A stretch of 64,000 nt of DNA, taken from NCBI RefSeq assembly GCF_900110135.1, contig NZ_FOCO01000008.1, positions 1 through 64,000 of the forward strand, given 5' to 3'. Source of the stretch: Pseudorhodobacter antarcticus. Its GTDB lineage: Bacteria > Pseudomonadota > Alphaproteobacteria > Rhodobacterales > Rhodobacteraceae. The notes beneath the pieces are model-generated. The model did not search any database and was not told the DNA's origin. It saw only the letters and a list, made by a program, of their open reading frames with translations. Positions 53,191 through 61,784 of the stretch are shown here, one piece after another (the first letter of the stretch is position 1; the number at the start of each line of letters is the position of its first letter). The translations under genes were made by a program, and so were the position numbers.

Positions 53191-54125
53191 CACTCCATCA
53201 CCGCCCGCGCGCACATCACCGCCCGCGCGATGTGGCTGCGCATAATCGGGTCATCCGCCGCCAGCCGCGGCATGGTCCACCCCACCGATGCCAGCGTGCG
53301 CGCCAGCGTGAACACATCGACCATCCGCGCCTCCACGCCGCGCAAGCTGCCATAGCCCGCAATCAGCCCCGCGCGCAGATCGGCCACGCCGGGTTCATAC
53401 AAATTCTGCGACAGCACGGTGCCAAGATCGTACAGCGCAAACCCCATCCCACAATCGTCAAAATCAATCAGCGACAGGTCGCTGCCATCGACCAAGATAT
53501 TTTCGCGCAACACATCCGCATGCACGGGCATCAAGGGGGCGGTGCGCGCATGATCTTGCAAGGCGGTGCGCAAAAACCCCCGCGCGTCCCGCATCACCCC
53601 AGCCTCGGCATCCGTCAAGGCTGGATGCTCCCAAAAGCGGCCCCAAAAGGGCGCATCCCCGGTCAACCCGTCCACATCCCACGCAGGCCGCGCGAAATGG
53701 TCGGGCAGGGTCAAACTTTCGGTCGCGGTATGCACCCGCGCCAACATCTGCCCCAGTGCAAAATGCTGCTCCGCTTGGCGCGCCACGCTGCCCGCCAGCG
53801 GCACGCCCGCAGCCCCCAACGGCGCGCCGCCCAGCCATTCTACCGCCGATGCAAAGCGCCCGTTCGACAGCGTGACAAGCGCCTGATCGCCCGCCAACAG
53901 CGGCCTTGGCACGGGCAGGCCCGCATCCGCCAGCGCCCCGCAAAACCACAGTTCCGACCGTATCGCAGCGGCGGTTTGATACCCCATCCGGTGCAACCGC
54001 AACGCCGCCACGCCCCCCCCTCCGCCACCGGGCACCGCCATGCGGTAAACAGCGTTTTCCCGTTCCACAATCAAGGCAACGGGCCTGCCGCCCCAATGCA
54101 GCGCCGCCTCCTCTGCCAACCTCAT
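53190..54125 (-). CDS. APH/choline-kinase-fold small-molecule kinase
   Basis: A 311-residue aminoglycoside-phosphotransferase-fold kinase. The catalytic loop is MPVHADVLRENIL (Asp204, Asn209), followed by SLIDFDDCGMGFALYDLGTV with the metal-binding Asp. Substrates of this fold are amino alcohols, homoserine, hydroxylysine and similar. Its ATG overlaps the stop of a phospho-lyase-like class-III PLP gene by 4 bases. The human pair HYKK (APH fold) and PHYKPL/ETNPPL (class III) has the same two protein types, so a kinase feeding the lyase is likely; the exact amino alcohol is not visible. Confidence 0.85.
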   Translation of the reverse strand: MRLAEEAALHWGGRPVALIVERENAVYRMAVPGGGGGGVAALRLHRMGYQTAAAIRSELWFCGALADAGLPVPRPLLAGDQALVTLSNGRFASAVEWLGGAPLGAAGVPLAGSVARQAEQHFALGQMLARVHTATESLTLPDHFARPAWDVDGLTGDAPFWGRFWEHPALTDAEAGVMRDARGFLRTALQDHARTAPLMPVHADVLRENILVDGSDLSLIDFDDCGMGFALYDLGTVLSQNLYEPGVADLRAGLIAGYGSLRGVEARMVDVFTLARTLASVGWTMPRLAADDPIMRSHIARAVMCARAVME

Positions 54126-55387
54126 GCCGGAATGGGCGTTGCCGCCAACGCCTCCGCCAGCGCATCGACCAACATATCCGCGTGTTCCACCCCAAACGGC
54201 AACGGCGGGCGAATTTTCAGCGTGTTCCCCGCGCGCCCAATGCGGTTCAGGATAAACCCACGCGCCACCATAACCTCTACCAAATCCTCTACAAACGCGG
54301 TGGCGGGGGTGTGTTCGGCGTCCAGCACAAATTCCGCCCCGAAAAACATGCCCACGCCGCGTATTTCCGCCAACAATGGGTGACGCAAAGCGCCCAAGCG
54401 TTCCATCATATAGGCGCTGGTGCGCGCCGCATTGTCCTGTAACCCCTCGTCGTCAATCACCTGCAACGTGGCTATGCACGCCGCCGCCGACACCGCATTG
54501 CCGCCAAACGTGTTGAAATACCCAAACGCATTGCGAAACGCCGCCATCACATCGGGCCGCGCCAACACCGCCGCCACCGGGTGCCCATTGGCCATGGGTT
54601 TGCCGCAGGTCACCACATCGGGGGTCATCCCCAACCACTCATGCCCCCAAAAATGGCTGCCCATGCGGCCAAATCCGGGCTGCACCTCATCACATAAAAT
54701 CAAGCCCCCCGCCGCGCGAATAACGGCTTCGGCCTTGGCAAAGAACCCCGGCGCCACCGTGGGAATGCCTTCATTGGCAAACACCGGGCACAGCATCATC
54801 CCTGAAAACCCAATCCCGCAGGCGTTCAAATCCTCAATCGCGGCCTTGATCTGCGCTGCAAAAACGCTGCCATCCGGGTCGGGCGCGCGCAAACTGTCGG
54901 GTGCTGGCACGCGGCGCACATGCGCGGGATAGCCCCCAATCGGTGGCCTGCGCGATGACAGCGCCGATGTCGCCGTGGTGTTGCCGTGATAGGTATTATC
55001 GGTCGCAATAATCCCAATTTTGCCCGTCACCGCCTGCGCCATACGCAGCGCAATGTCATTCGCCTCGGACCCCGTGCAGGTCATAATGCACTGCGATACG
55101 CCATGGCCCAGCCGCGCCGTCAACGCCTCAATATAATCCAGCACAAGGTCATGGTGATACCGCGTGTGCGTGTTCAAAACCGCCGCTTGGTCCGCAATCG
55201 CCGCGACCACCGCGGGGTGGCAATGCCCCACGTGTGGGACGTTGTTGTAACAATCCAAATACCGCTTGCCGTCCGCATCCCACAGCCACACCCCGCTGGC
55301 CCGCGTGATATGCACGGGCTTGCGGTAAAACGTGGGCACATTCGGCCCCATCAATCGCGCGCGGCGTTCGGTCAGCGTTTCACTCAT
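54122..55387 (-). CDS. Class-III PLP enzyme, AGXT2L (phospho-lyase)-like
   Basis: A 421-residue fold-type I PLP enzyme. It starts MSETLTERRARLMGPNVPTF and shows YLDCYNNVPHVGHCHPAVV, LNTHTRYHHD, TGSEANDIALRMA, Asp233 in LCDEVQPGFGRMG and the PLP lysine Lys263 in CGKPMANGHP. The NNVxHVGHCHP segment is typical of ethanolamine-phosphate phospho-lyase and 5-phosphohydroxylysine phospho-lyase (ETNPPL/PHYKPL), rather than of true transaminases. Together with the overlapping kinase gene it could degrade a hydroxylated amine in two steps. A plain aminotransferase remains possible. Confidence 0.85.
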   Translation of the reverse strand: MSETLTERRARLMGPNVPTFYRKPVHITRASGVWLWDADGKRYLDCYNNVPHVGHCHPAVVAAIADQAAVLNTHTRYHHDLVLDYIEALTARLGHGVSQCIMTCTGSEANDIALRMAQAVTGKIGIIATDNTYHGNTTATSALSSRRPPIGGYPAHVRRVPAPDSLRAPDPDGSVFAAQIKAAIEDLNACGIGFSGMMLCPVFANEGIPTVAPGFFAKAEAVIRAAGGLILCDEVQPGFGRMGSHFWGHEWLGMTPDVVTCGKPMANGHPVAAVLARPDVMAAFRNAFGYFNTFGGNAVSAAACIATLQVIDDEGLQDNAARTSAYMMERLGALRHPLLAEIRGVGMFFGAEFVLDAEHTPATAFVEDLVEVMVARGFILNRIGRAGNTLKIRPPLPFGVEHADMLVDALAEALAATPIPA

Positions 55388-55806
55388 TCCTCAGGCTCCA
55401 CCTTGCCCCGCAGGGATTTCACCACACCGCGCACCGATTTCGCCGCCAACCGCCGCTTTTCGCTGCCAAAGGTCGGCTTGGTCGCAATCCGCCGTTTCGG
55501 GGCCACCAACGCCGCGCGGATCATCTCCACCAACCGCGCTTGGGCCAATTCGCGGTTGCGGATTTGGCTGCGGGTTTCCTCGGCGCGGATCACAATCGCG
55601 CCTTCATTGGTCCAGCGCCGCCCCGCCAGCCGCTTCAACCGCGCCTTTACAGATGCCGCCAGATGGGGCGACCGTTCCGCCTCAAACCGCAACTCCACAG
55701 CGGTTTCCACCTTGTTCACATTCTGCCCCCCGGGACCGGAGGAGCGTGAGAAACTTTCCGAGATTTCCCAATCCGCAAGGGTGATTTGATCATTGATGCG
55801 CAACAT
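55384..55806 (-). CDS. arfB: Alternative ribosome-rescue factor ArfB (peptidyl-tRNA hydrolase)
   Basis: Rescues ribosomes stalled on truncated mRNA by hydrolysing peptidyl-tRNA. The 140 residues contain the catalytic GGQ (26-28) in SRSSGPGGQNVNKVETAVEL and the basic C-terminal tail (KPTFGSEKRRLAAKSVRG) that inserts in the mRNA channel. First gene of the cluster arfB-PLP enzyme-kinase-Nudix; overlaps the PLP gene by 4 bases. Confidence 0.94.
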   Translation of the reverse strand: MLRINDQITLADWEISESFSRSSGPGGQNVNKVETAVELRFEAERSPHLAASVKARLKRLAGRRWTNEGAIVIRAEETRSQIRNRELAQARLVEMIRAALVAPKRRIATKPTFGSEKRRLAAKSVRGVVKSLRGKVEPEE

Positions 55807-55849
55807 GCGTCCAATCTAACCGAAATCGGACCGGGGGAAAGGGGGGTTA

Positions 55850-58069
55850 TCAGGCGAAATCAATCGCCTTATTCAGTGGCAGCGCGCGAATACGTTGCCC
55901 TGTCAGCGCAAAAATCGCATTGGCAAGGGCGGGGGCGGCGGGCGGTGTGCCCGGCTCGCCAATCCCGCGAATTTTGGTGCCGTTTTCCAAAATCTGCACC
56001 GCAATCGACGGGCATTGCCACATGCGCAGCCCGTCATAATCGGGGAAATTGGTTTGCTGTACATACCCATTCGCAAAGGTAATTTCCCCACTGATCGCGG
56101 CGGAAAGTCCGTAAATCATGCCGCCTTGCACCTGCGCCTCAATATTCGCGGGGTCCAACGCCACGCCCACATCCACCGCCGCCCACGCGTTCGTCATGCG
56201 CAGGCCCGCTGGCGTCTGCGCAACCTCAATCACCTGCGCGGTCGGCACGCCAAACGACAAACAAAACGCCAGCCCCCGCGCGCGCCCGGCAGGGGTGTTG
56301 CCCCAATCGCAGGCCGCCGCCACCGCCTCCAGCACCTTGCGGGACGGATCATGCGCAATCTGCGACAGCCGAAATTCCAACGGGTCCACGCCCGCCAAAT
56401 GCGCCAATTCATCCACCGCCGACTCGTGGAAAAATGCGTTTTGCGATGCGCCGACCGACCGCCAAGACCCCACGGGCACGCCCGCAGGCACCCGGTATCC
56501 CGTCACGCGGTAATCGGCAAAGCCGTAAGGCTGTTCCCACGCGCCTTGCACAATCGTGGCATCCGGGCCGGGAATATTCATCCCCAACCGCCCCATCTGG
56601 CTTTCCATCACCGCAGGCGCGGCAAGGTGCAAATCAAACGCCACCTTCCCATCCGCCACAGCGCCGCGCACCCGCGCCATCGCCATGGGGCGGTACGCGT
56701 CATGCGTCATATCCTCCTCGCGCGTCCAGGTCAGCAGCACGGGGCGGCCCTCCATCGCTTTCGCCACGGTGATCGCCTGCTTGATGAAATCCATCTCTGC
56801 GCGCCGCCCAAAACCGCCACCCATCACAGGCGTTTCCACGTCAATCGCGGCCTCGTCCAGCCCAGTAATCGCGGCCGCCTCTTTCAGCACTTGGGTTGGC
56901 AATTGGTTGCCCGCCCAAACGCGCAAACGGCCAGCCTCCAGCCACGCGCCCGCCGTCATCGGCTCCATCGTCGCATGGGCCAAATACGGCACCGCATATT
57001 CCGCCGCAAACGCATCCGCAGTCAAAACGCTGTCCACATCGCCATCATCACGTTTTCGGCTGTCCTGCCGCTCCGCCACAAAAGACGCCGCAACCTCTGC
57101 CCTCATCTCGCCGTCCGTCGCGGCATAAGGCGCCGCTTCCCACTCAATCTCCACCGCCTCCATCGCCTTGAACGCGGCCCAAGTGGACGCGGCCACCACC
57201 GCCACGCCGTTCGGCACCGGCACCACCGCCACAACCCCCGGCATCGTCAACGCCGCTGTTGCGTCATAACTGGCCACCCCCGCCCACAACCCCGGATTGC
57301 TGCGCGCCGTGGCAAACAGCATGCCCGGATGCCGAATATCGGCGGTAAACTGCGCCGTGCCCGTCACCTTGGCGACCATATCCACCCGTGGCAGGCTGCG
57401 TCCCAACAGCCGCCAAGCGGCCCGCGCCCGCAACGGCGGCACGTCCGGCAAATCACTCGCCGCCGCGTCCACCGCCAAATCCACATAGTCAATCCGCACC
57501 CCATCGGGCAGCACCACCGCCCCCCGTTCGGTGCGCAAATCGTCCTCCGCCAAACCCGTCCTGCGCGCCGCAGCCGACACCAACGCCACCCGCGCCACCG
57601 CTCCCGCCGCACGCATTTTCTCATAGGCATCCGGCGTCGACGATGACCCCCCGGTAATCTGCATCCCCAAAAACTTCGCCGGAATGTGCATCGCACCGCG
57701 CGCGGTTTCGGCCAGCCAACTGTCATTGGTGGGGGCAAACGGCACCCCCTCCTCCAATATCGCCGCGTTGAAATAGGCGCGGGACGCCGGGCCGTGCATC
57801 ACCCGCACTTGGTCCCAATCCAAATCCATCTCCTCGGCCAGCAGCGCGGCCAAAGTCGTTTGCACCCCTTGCCCCATCTCCGCACGCGGGGTGATTAACG
57901 TCACCCCACTGGCATCAATCAGCACATAAGGCGTGATCGCCGCAGCTTTGCCCGCAATCGGGTTCGCAATGGGTTTTTTATAGGCATAGGTGCCAAACGC
58001 CACGCCACCCAAAATCGCCACCGACCCCACCAAAAACGTCCGCCGCGCAATCGTTTTAACTTTGCCCAT
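55850..58069 (-). CDS. Molybdopterin-binding subunit of a xanthine-dehydrogenase-family oxidoreductase (IorB type)
   Basis: Large subunit (739 residues) of a two-component molybdenum hydroxylase, resembling isoquinoline 1-oxidoreductase beta. The start is ATG 58069 (MGKVKTIARRTFLVGSVAIL), a twin-arginine signal peptide, so it works in the periplasm. Mo-pterin segments include ASQNAFFHESAVDELAHLAG, PVMGGGFGRRAEMDF, ATMEPMTAGAWLE and the final GIGEPGTPPAAPALANAIFA with the catalytic Glu. It follows the 2Fe-2S subunit by 2 bases. The substrate (an aldehyde or N-heterocycle) is unknown; no cytochrome or XdhC-type gene is adjacent. Confidence 0.92.
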   Translation of the reverse strand: MGKVKTIARRTFLVGSVAILGGVAFGTYAYKKPIANPIAGKAAAITPYVLIDASGVTLITPRAEMGQGVQTTLAALLAEEMDLDWDQVRVMHGPASRAYFNAAILEEGVPFAPTNDSWLAETARGAMHIPAKFLGMQITGGSSSTPDAYEKMRAAGAVARVALVSAAARRTGLAEDDLRTERGAVVLPDGVRIDYVDLAVDAAASDLPDVPPLRARAAWRLLGRSLPRVDMVAKVTGTAQFTADIRHPGMLFATARSNPGLWAGVASYDATAALTMPGVVAVVPVPNGVAVVAASTWAAFKAMEAVEIEWEAAPYAATDGEMRAEVAASFVAERQDSRKRDDGDVDSVLTADAFAAEYAVPYLAHATMEPMTAGAWLEAGRLRVWAGNQLPTQVLKEAAAITGLDEAAIDVETPVMGGGFGRRAEMDFIKQAITVAKAMEGRPVLLTWTREEDMTHDAYRPMAMARVRGAVADGKVAFDLHLAAPAVMESQMGRLGMNIPGPDATIVQGAWEQPYGFADYRVTGYRVPAGVPVGSWRSVGASQNAFFHESAVDELAHLAGVDPLEFRLSQIAHDPSRKVLEAVAAACDWGNTPAGRARGLAFCLSFGVPTAQVIEVAQTPAGLRMTNAWAAVDVGVALDPANIEAQVQGGMIYGLSAAISGEITFANGYVQQTNFPDYDGLRMWQCPSIAVQILENGTKIRGIGEPGTPPAAPALANAIFALTGQRIRALPLNKAIDFA

Positions 58070-58071
58070 GC

Positions 58072-58533
58072 TCAACCCCTCAACGCAGTTGCAGCGGTCA
58101 AAACAGCCGCCTTAATGCGCGGATACGTCCCGCAGCGGCACAAATTGCCCCCCATCGCATCATCAATCTGCACATCACTTGGCGCAGGCGTCTCCGCCAA
58201 CAACGCCGCCGCCTGCATCACCTGCCCCGACTGGCAATACCCGCATTGCGCCACTTGGTGCTGCACCCACGCCGCTTGCACCGCGTGCATGGCGTCCGGC
58301 GTGCCCAACCCCTCAATCGTGGTCACCGCCCCCGCAACATCGCCCAAGGCCAGCTGACACGACCGCACCGCAACCCCGTCCACATGCACCGTACACGCCC
58401 CGCAGGCCGCAACCCCGCAGCCGTATTTCGTGCCCGTCAGGTTCAACCCATCGCGCAGCGCCCACAGCAGGGGCGTGTCACCGGGCATATCCACCTGCCG
58501 CGAAATTCCGTTAATTGTCAGTGTATAGGCTAT
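58072..58533 (-). CDS. 2Fe-2S subunit of the molybdenum hydroxylase (IorA type), apparent ATA start
   Basis: Carries electrons from the Mo site through two 2Fe-2S clusters: [17 protein letters not shown]...SC (plant-type) and CGYCQSGQ with CRCGTYPRI (C-terminal). The conserved N-terminal strand [20 protein letters not shown] is encoded, but the only possible initiator before it is ATA at 58533, with AAGGGAGG 5 bases upstream and a TAA stop seven codons back. The first standard start, GTG at 58494, would drop this strand and has no ribosome-binding site. Full length would be 153 residues, normal for the family. So either ATA initiates, or the sequence has an error. The preceding subunit is IorB. 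Confidence 0.88.
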   Translation of the reverse strand: MAYTLTINGISRQVDMPGDTPLLWALRDGLNLTGTKYGCGVAACGACTVHVDGVAVRSCQLALGDVAGAVTTIEGLGTPDAMHAVQAAWVQHQVAQCGYCQSGQVMQAAALLAETPAPSDVQIDDAMGGNLCRCGTYPRIKAAVLTAATALRG

Positions 58534-58599
58534 GCGCGCCTCCCTTGCTTACCCTCTTAAATGGGGCGCAAGGGGCCAACTGTCAAACACACCCTTGCG

Positions 58600-59406
58600 T
58601 CATATCACAATCACCCCCGCCCGGTTTTCAATCATCCGCACCAGCGACAGCCCCGTCATCTCCGATGATTTCGGGTTGGCCGCCAGCGGGCGGTTCTCCA
58701 ACACCACCGACAGCTTGCCAAAATCCCCCTCTGCCACAATGCGGTGACTGTTCAAAACCGCCCCCGGATCGGCCACCAGCGTCACCACCGTGCGATCCAA
58801 CCCCAGCCCCGCTATCGCCGAAATCACCGCCACATTGGCGTTTTGCGGATAGGCATCGGCTGCCTGCCGAGCCGTCCCTTCAAAAAACACGCGCGGCTCC
58901 GTCAGCGAACCTAAATCACAAACCGCCTCTGCAGGTGTGCCTGCCCACGCCAACGCAGGTTTCACCACTTCATGCCTAACACTCGATAACCCCAACCGGG
59001 ACGCCGCCGCCAGCGCATCAATCCCCCCCAGCGCGCCGGGCGGAATAATAATCTGCGCCCCATTTGCCTGCGCCAGCCCAGTCAGTTCCGCCAACAAATC
59101 CGCATCCGTCAGCGCCGAAGTCGACGATACCGCCACATCCCACCCCCGCGCCAACCCAGCCCGGCACCACGGGCCAACCGACCCCCGCCCCGCAGCCTCC
59201 ACCAGCAAATCCGCCTCAATCCCCGCCAAATCGTTCGGGTCCGAAATTACGCGCACATCGCCCAACCCCTCGCGCACCGCCGCCAAGTCGCGCACTGCAA
59301 CCGCCACAATCGCCACAGGCGCGCCCCGCTGCAACAGCAGGTCTGCCACCCGCCGCCCAATCGCGCCCCACCCGACCAGCACCACCCGAAACTTATACCC
59401 CGACAT
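58600..59406 (-). CDS. Aspartate dehydrogenase-like protein
   Basis: NAD(P)-dependent L-aspartate dehydrogenase family (AspDH/NadX), 268 residues from ATG 59406. The Rossmann motif is VVLVGWGAIGRRVADLL; further family segments are EAAGRGSVGPW, SSTSALTD, PPGALGGIDALAAA and the late GFGKLSV-like DFGKLSVVLENRPL and NPKSSEMTGLS. It forms or deaminates aspartate via iminoaspartate. The start overlaps the livF stop by 14 bases, so it belongs to the ABC transporter operon, suggesting that the imported compound yields an amino acid handled here. Confidence 0.87.
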   Translation of the reverse strand: MSGYKFRVVLVGWGAIGRRVADLLLQRGAPVAIVAVAVRDLAAVREGLGDVRVISDPNDLAGIEADLLVEAAGRGSVGPWCRAGLARGWDVAVSSTSALTDADLLAELTGLAQANGAQIIIPPGALGGIDALAAASRLGLSSVRHEVVKPALAWAGTPAEAVCDLGSLTEPRVFFEGTARQAADAYPQNANVAVISAIAGLGLDRTVVTLVADPGAVLNSHRIVAEGDFGKLSVVLENRPLAANPKSSEMTGLSLVRMIENRAGVIVI

Positions 59407-60094
59407 AACCCGCCACCGCCTCTGCATCCCGGTCCATATCGGCCCCCGTGCCCACCCAAACCGTCCGCCCTTTTTCGACAATATAATGCCGATCGGCCAA
59501 CCGTTTCAGCACGCCCAAATTTTTATCAATCAACAAAATCGACTGCCCCTGCGCCTTCAACCCCGCGATCACCTGCCAAATCTCGGTGCGTATCGTGGGG
59601 GCCAACCCCTCGGTCGCCTCGTCCAAAATCAACAGACGCGGGTTTGTCATCAACGCGCGCCCCACGGCCAGCATCTGCTGTTCACCCCCCGAAAGAGTCG
59701 CGGCCATCTGCCCCGCGCGTTCGCCCAGCCGGGGAAACAGCGCATAAACCCGCGCCAAATCCCAAGGCCCCGCCCGCCCCAACCTATTCCCCGCCGTGGC
59801 CACCAAATTTTCCCGCACGGTCAGGGTCGCAAACACCTGCCGCCCCTCGGGCACCAACCCCACACCCAGCCGCGCCACCCGCTCCGGCGCCAAGCCCGAA
59901 ATCGCCACGCCCGCAAACCGCGCCGCCCCGCCGCGCGTGGCAATCAACCCCATCAGGGTTTTTACGGTGGTCGTTTTGCCCATCCCGTTGCGGCCCAGCA
60001 GCGTCACCACCTCGCCGTCCGCCACCTCCAGCGTCACGTCAAACAACACCTGCGACGCGCCATACCCCGATTGCAGGCCCTCCACCTTCAACAC
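59393..60094 (-). CDS. livF: Branched-chain-type amino acid ABC transporter ATPase LivF
   Basis: A 233-residue ATPase of the HAAT import family. Walker A GRNGMGKTT (34-42), signature LSGGEQQMLAVGRALM, Walker B LLILDEATEGLAP and the LivF-typical loop ending. It overlaps livG by 7 bases and aspDH by 14. Confidence 0.94.
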   Translation of the reverse strand: MLKVEGLQSGYGASQVLFDVTLEVADGEVVTLLGRNGMGKTTTVKTLMGLIATRGGAARFAGVAISGLAPERVARLGVGLVPEGRQVFATLTVRENLVATAGNRLGRAGPWDLARVYALFPRLGERAGQMAATLSGGEQQMLAVGRALMTNPRLLILDEATEGLAPTIRTEIWQVIAGLKAQGQSILLIDKNLGVLKRLADRHYIVEKGRTVWVGTGADMDRDAEAVAGYVGV

Positions 60095-60834
60095 AGCGCA
60101 TCCTCCGCGCCCAAATACGCCGCACGCACCTCTGGGTTTTCGCGGATGTCCTCGACCGACCCAGAGGCGATGATGCGCCCGTACACCAGCACAGAAATCC
60201 GCGTGGCCAGCGCAAAAACCGCCGCCATATCATGTTCCACCAACAGCATTGGCAGCGGAATGTCGCGCAACTGCGCAATCATCTGGGCACTCTCCACATG
60301 CCCCAAACCCGCCATGGGTTCGTCCAGCAACAACACCCGCGGCTTGCGCGCCAGCGCCACCAACAGCTCCAACTGCTTGCGCTCGCCATGGCTTAAATCC
60401 TGCGCGCGCACATCCACCCGCGCCACCAACCCCGTGCCCGCCAGCGTGGCATCCGCTTGGTCCCAAATCCCCTGCCGCCCCGCAATCCGGTCCCAAATGC
60501 GAAAGTTCAGGCCCGCGCGCGCTTGCACCGCCATCGCAATATTCTCACGGCAGGTGGCCTCCTCCAGCAAGCTTGTCACCTGAAACGTCCGTCCCAGCCC
60601 CAGCGCCACCCGCGCCGGCACTGATGCCCGCGTCACATCGCGCCCACCCAATTCCACCCGGCCGCCGTCCGGTGCCAATTCCCCGCACAACTGGTTGATC
60701 AACGTCGATTTTCCCGCCCCATTCGGCCCGATCAACGCGTGAATCTCGCCCGCCTCCACCGTCAACGACACATCATCCGTCGCCACCAACCCGCCAAACC
60801 GTTTGACCAGATGGGTCACCCGCAGCACGCTCAT
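60088..60834 (-). CDS. livG: Branched-chain-type amino acid ABC transporter ATPase LivG
   Basis: A 248-residue ATPase from ATG 60834 (MSVLRVTHLVKRFGGLVATD). Walker A GPNGAGKST (36-44), GLGRTFQVTSLLEEATCREN typical of LivG, the signature LSHGERKQLELLVAL (His instead of the common Gly), and Walker B VLLLDEPMAGL. It overlaps livM by 4 bases; the frame continues upstream to 61053 inside livM, which is not used. Confidence 0.94.
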   Translation of the reverse strand: MSVLRVTHLVKRFGGLVATDDVSLTVEAGEIHALIGPNGAGKSTLINQLCGELAPDGGRVELGGRDVTRASVPARVALGLGRTFQVTSLLEEATCRENIAMAVQARAGLNFRIWDRIAGRQGIWDQADATLAGTGLVARVDVRAQDLSHGERKQLELLVALARKPRVLLLDEPMAGLGHVESAQMIAQLRDIPLPMLLVEHDMAAVFALATRISVLVYGRIIASGSVEDIRENPEVRAAYLGAEDALC

Positions 60835-61784
60835 CCCCGTCCCCCCAACCGCGCCAACAGTCCCGCAATCCCGCCTTTGGTGCCCAACACCACCACCAAC
60901 AAAATCACCCCCAGCGCCAGTTGCCAATGCTCCGTCCAGCCCGCCAAATACGTCTCCAGAACCAAAAACGCCGCCGCGCCGAATACGGGGCCAAAAAAGC
61001 TGCCCACCCCGCCCAGAATGACCATAATCATAAACTCGCCCGATTTGGTCCAATGCATCATATCCGGGCTGGCAAAGCGCAGGAAATTGGCCATCAACGC
61101 CCCCGCCAACCCCACCCCCATGCCCGCCAAAACAAAGGCGTAAAGTTTATACCGATAGGGCGCAAACCCCAGCGCCGCCATCCGCCGCTCATTCTGCCGT
61201 ATCCCCTGCAACACCGCGCCAAAGGATGAATTCACCACCCGCCACAGCCCTGCAAAAAACACCACCGCGATGCCGAGGATAACGAAATACAAAACCGCCT
61301 TATCCCGCATATTCAGGCCCAAAAACTCATTCGACCGCCGAATGATAATTCCATCCTCACCCCCATACGGCGTCAGCGACACAAAGAAAAAGAACAACAT
61401 CTGCGCAAACGCCAGCGTGATCATGATAAATTGCACGCCATTTGTGCGCAGCGACAGCGCCCCAATCACCCCCGCCACCGTGCCGGATAAAACCACCGCC
61501 ACAGGCAGCGTCACCAGCAAATTCGTGCTGCCGGGCACAACCCCCCACAGCGCATCGCCCCCCGCATGGGCAAACAAAATCCCCACGCTATACGCCCCAA
61601 CGCCAAAAAACGCCGCGTGCCCAAAACTGACCATCCCGCCATACCCAAGGATAAAATTCAAACTCGCCGCCGCAATTGCATAGATCAAAATCCGCGTGGC
61701 CAGCGACAACAGCGCAGGCTGGCCCATGGCATCGGCCAAAAACGGCACCGCAACCAGCGCCAGCAAACCAATCAGAACCCGCAT
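60831..61784 (-). CDS. livM: Branched-chain-type amino acid ABC transporter permease LivM
   Basis: A 317-residue membrane permease with the LivM core segment NFILGYGGMVSFGHAAFFGV (LxxGxxGxxSxGxAAFxGxGAY motif), RTNGVQFIMITLAFAQMLFF, and VNSSFGAVLQGIRQNERRMA (ATPase coupling loop). It abuts livH without a gap and overlaps livG by 4 bases. Confidence 0.94.
   Translation of the reverse strand: MRVLIGLLALVAVPFLADAMGQPALLSLATRILIYAIAAASLNFILGYGGMVSFGHAAFFGVGAYSVGILFAHAGGDALWGVVPGSTNLLVTLPVAVVLSGTVAGVIGALSLRTNGVQFIMITLAFAQMLFFFFVSLTPYGGEDGIIIRRSNEFLGLNMRDKAVLYFVILGIAVVFFAGLWRVVNSSFGAVLQGIRQNERRMAALGFAPYRYKLYAFVLAGMGVGLAGALMANFLRFASPDMMHWTKSGEFMIMVILGGVGSFFGPVFGAAAFLVLETYLAGWTEHWQLALGVILLVVVLGTKGGIAGLLARLGGRG

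Noticed and set aside
55895-57646. 583-residue open frame antisense to the molybdopterin subunit gene
   Set aside because: Arg/His-rich shadow of a conserved gene; no start signal or family pattern.
58600-59406. Iminosuccinate reductase of the beta-hydroxyaspartate cycle
   Set aside because: That enzyme (BhcD) belongs to the ornithine cyclodeaminase family, while this protein has AspDH/NadX motifs, and the other cycle genes are absent.
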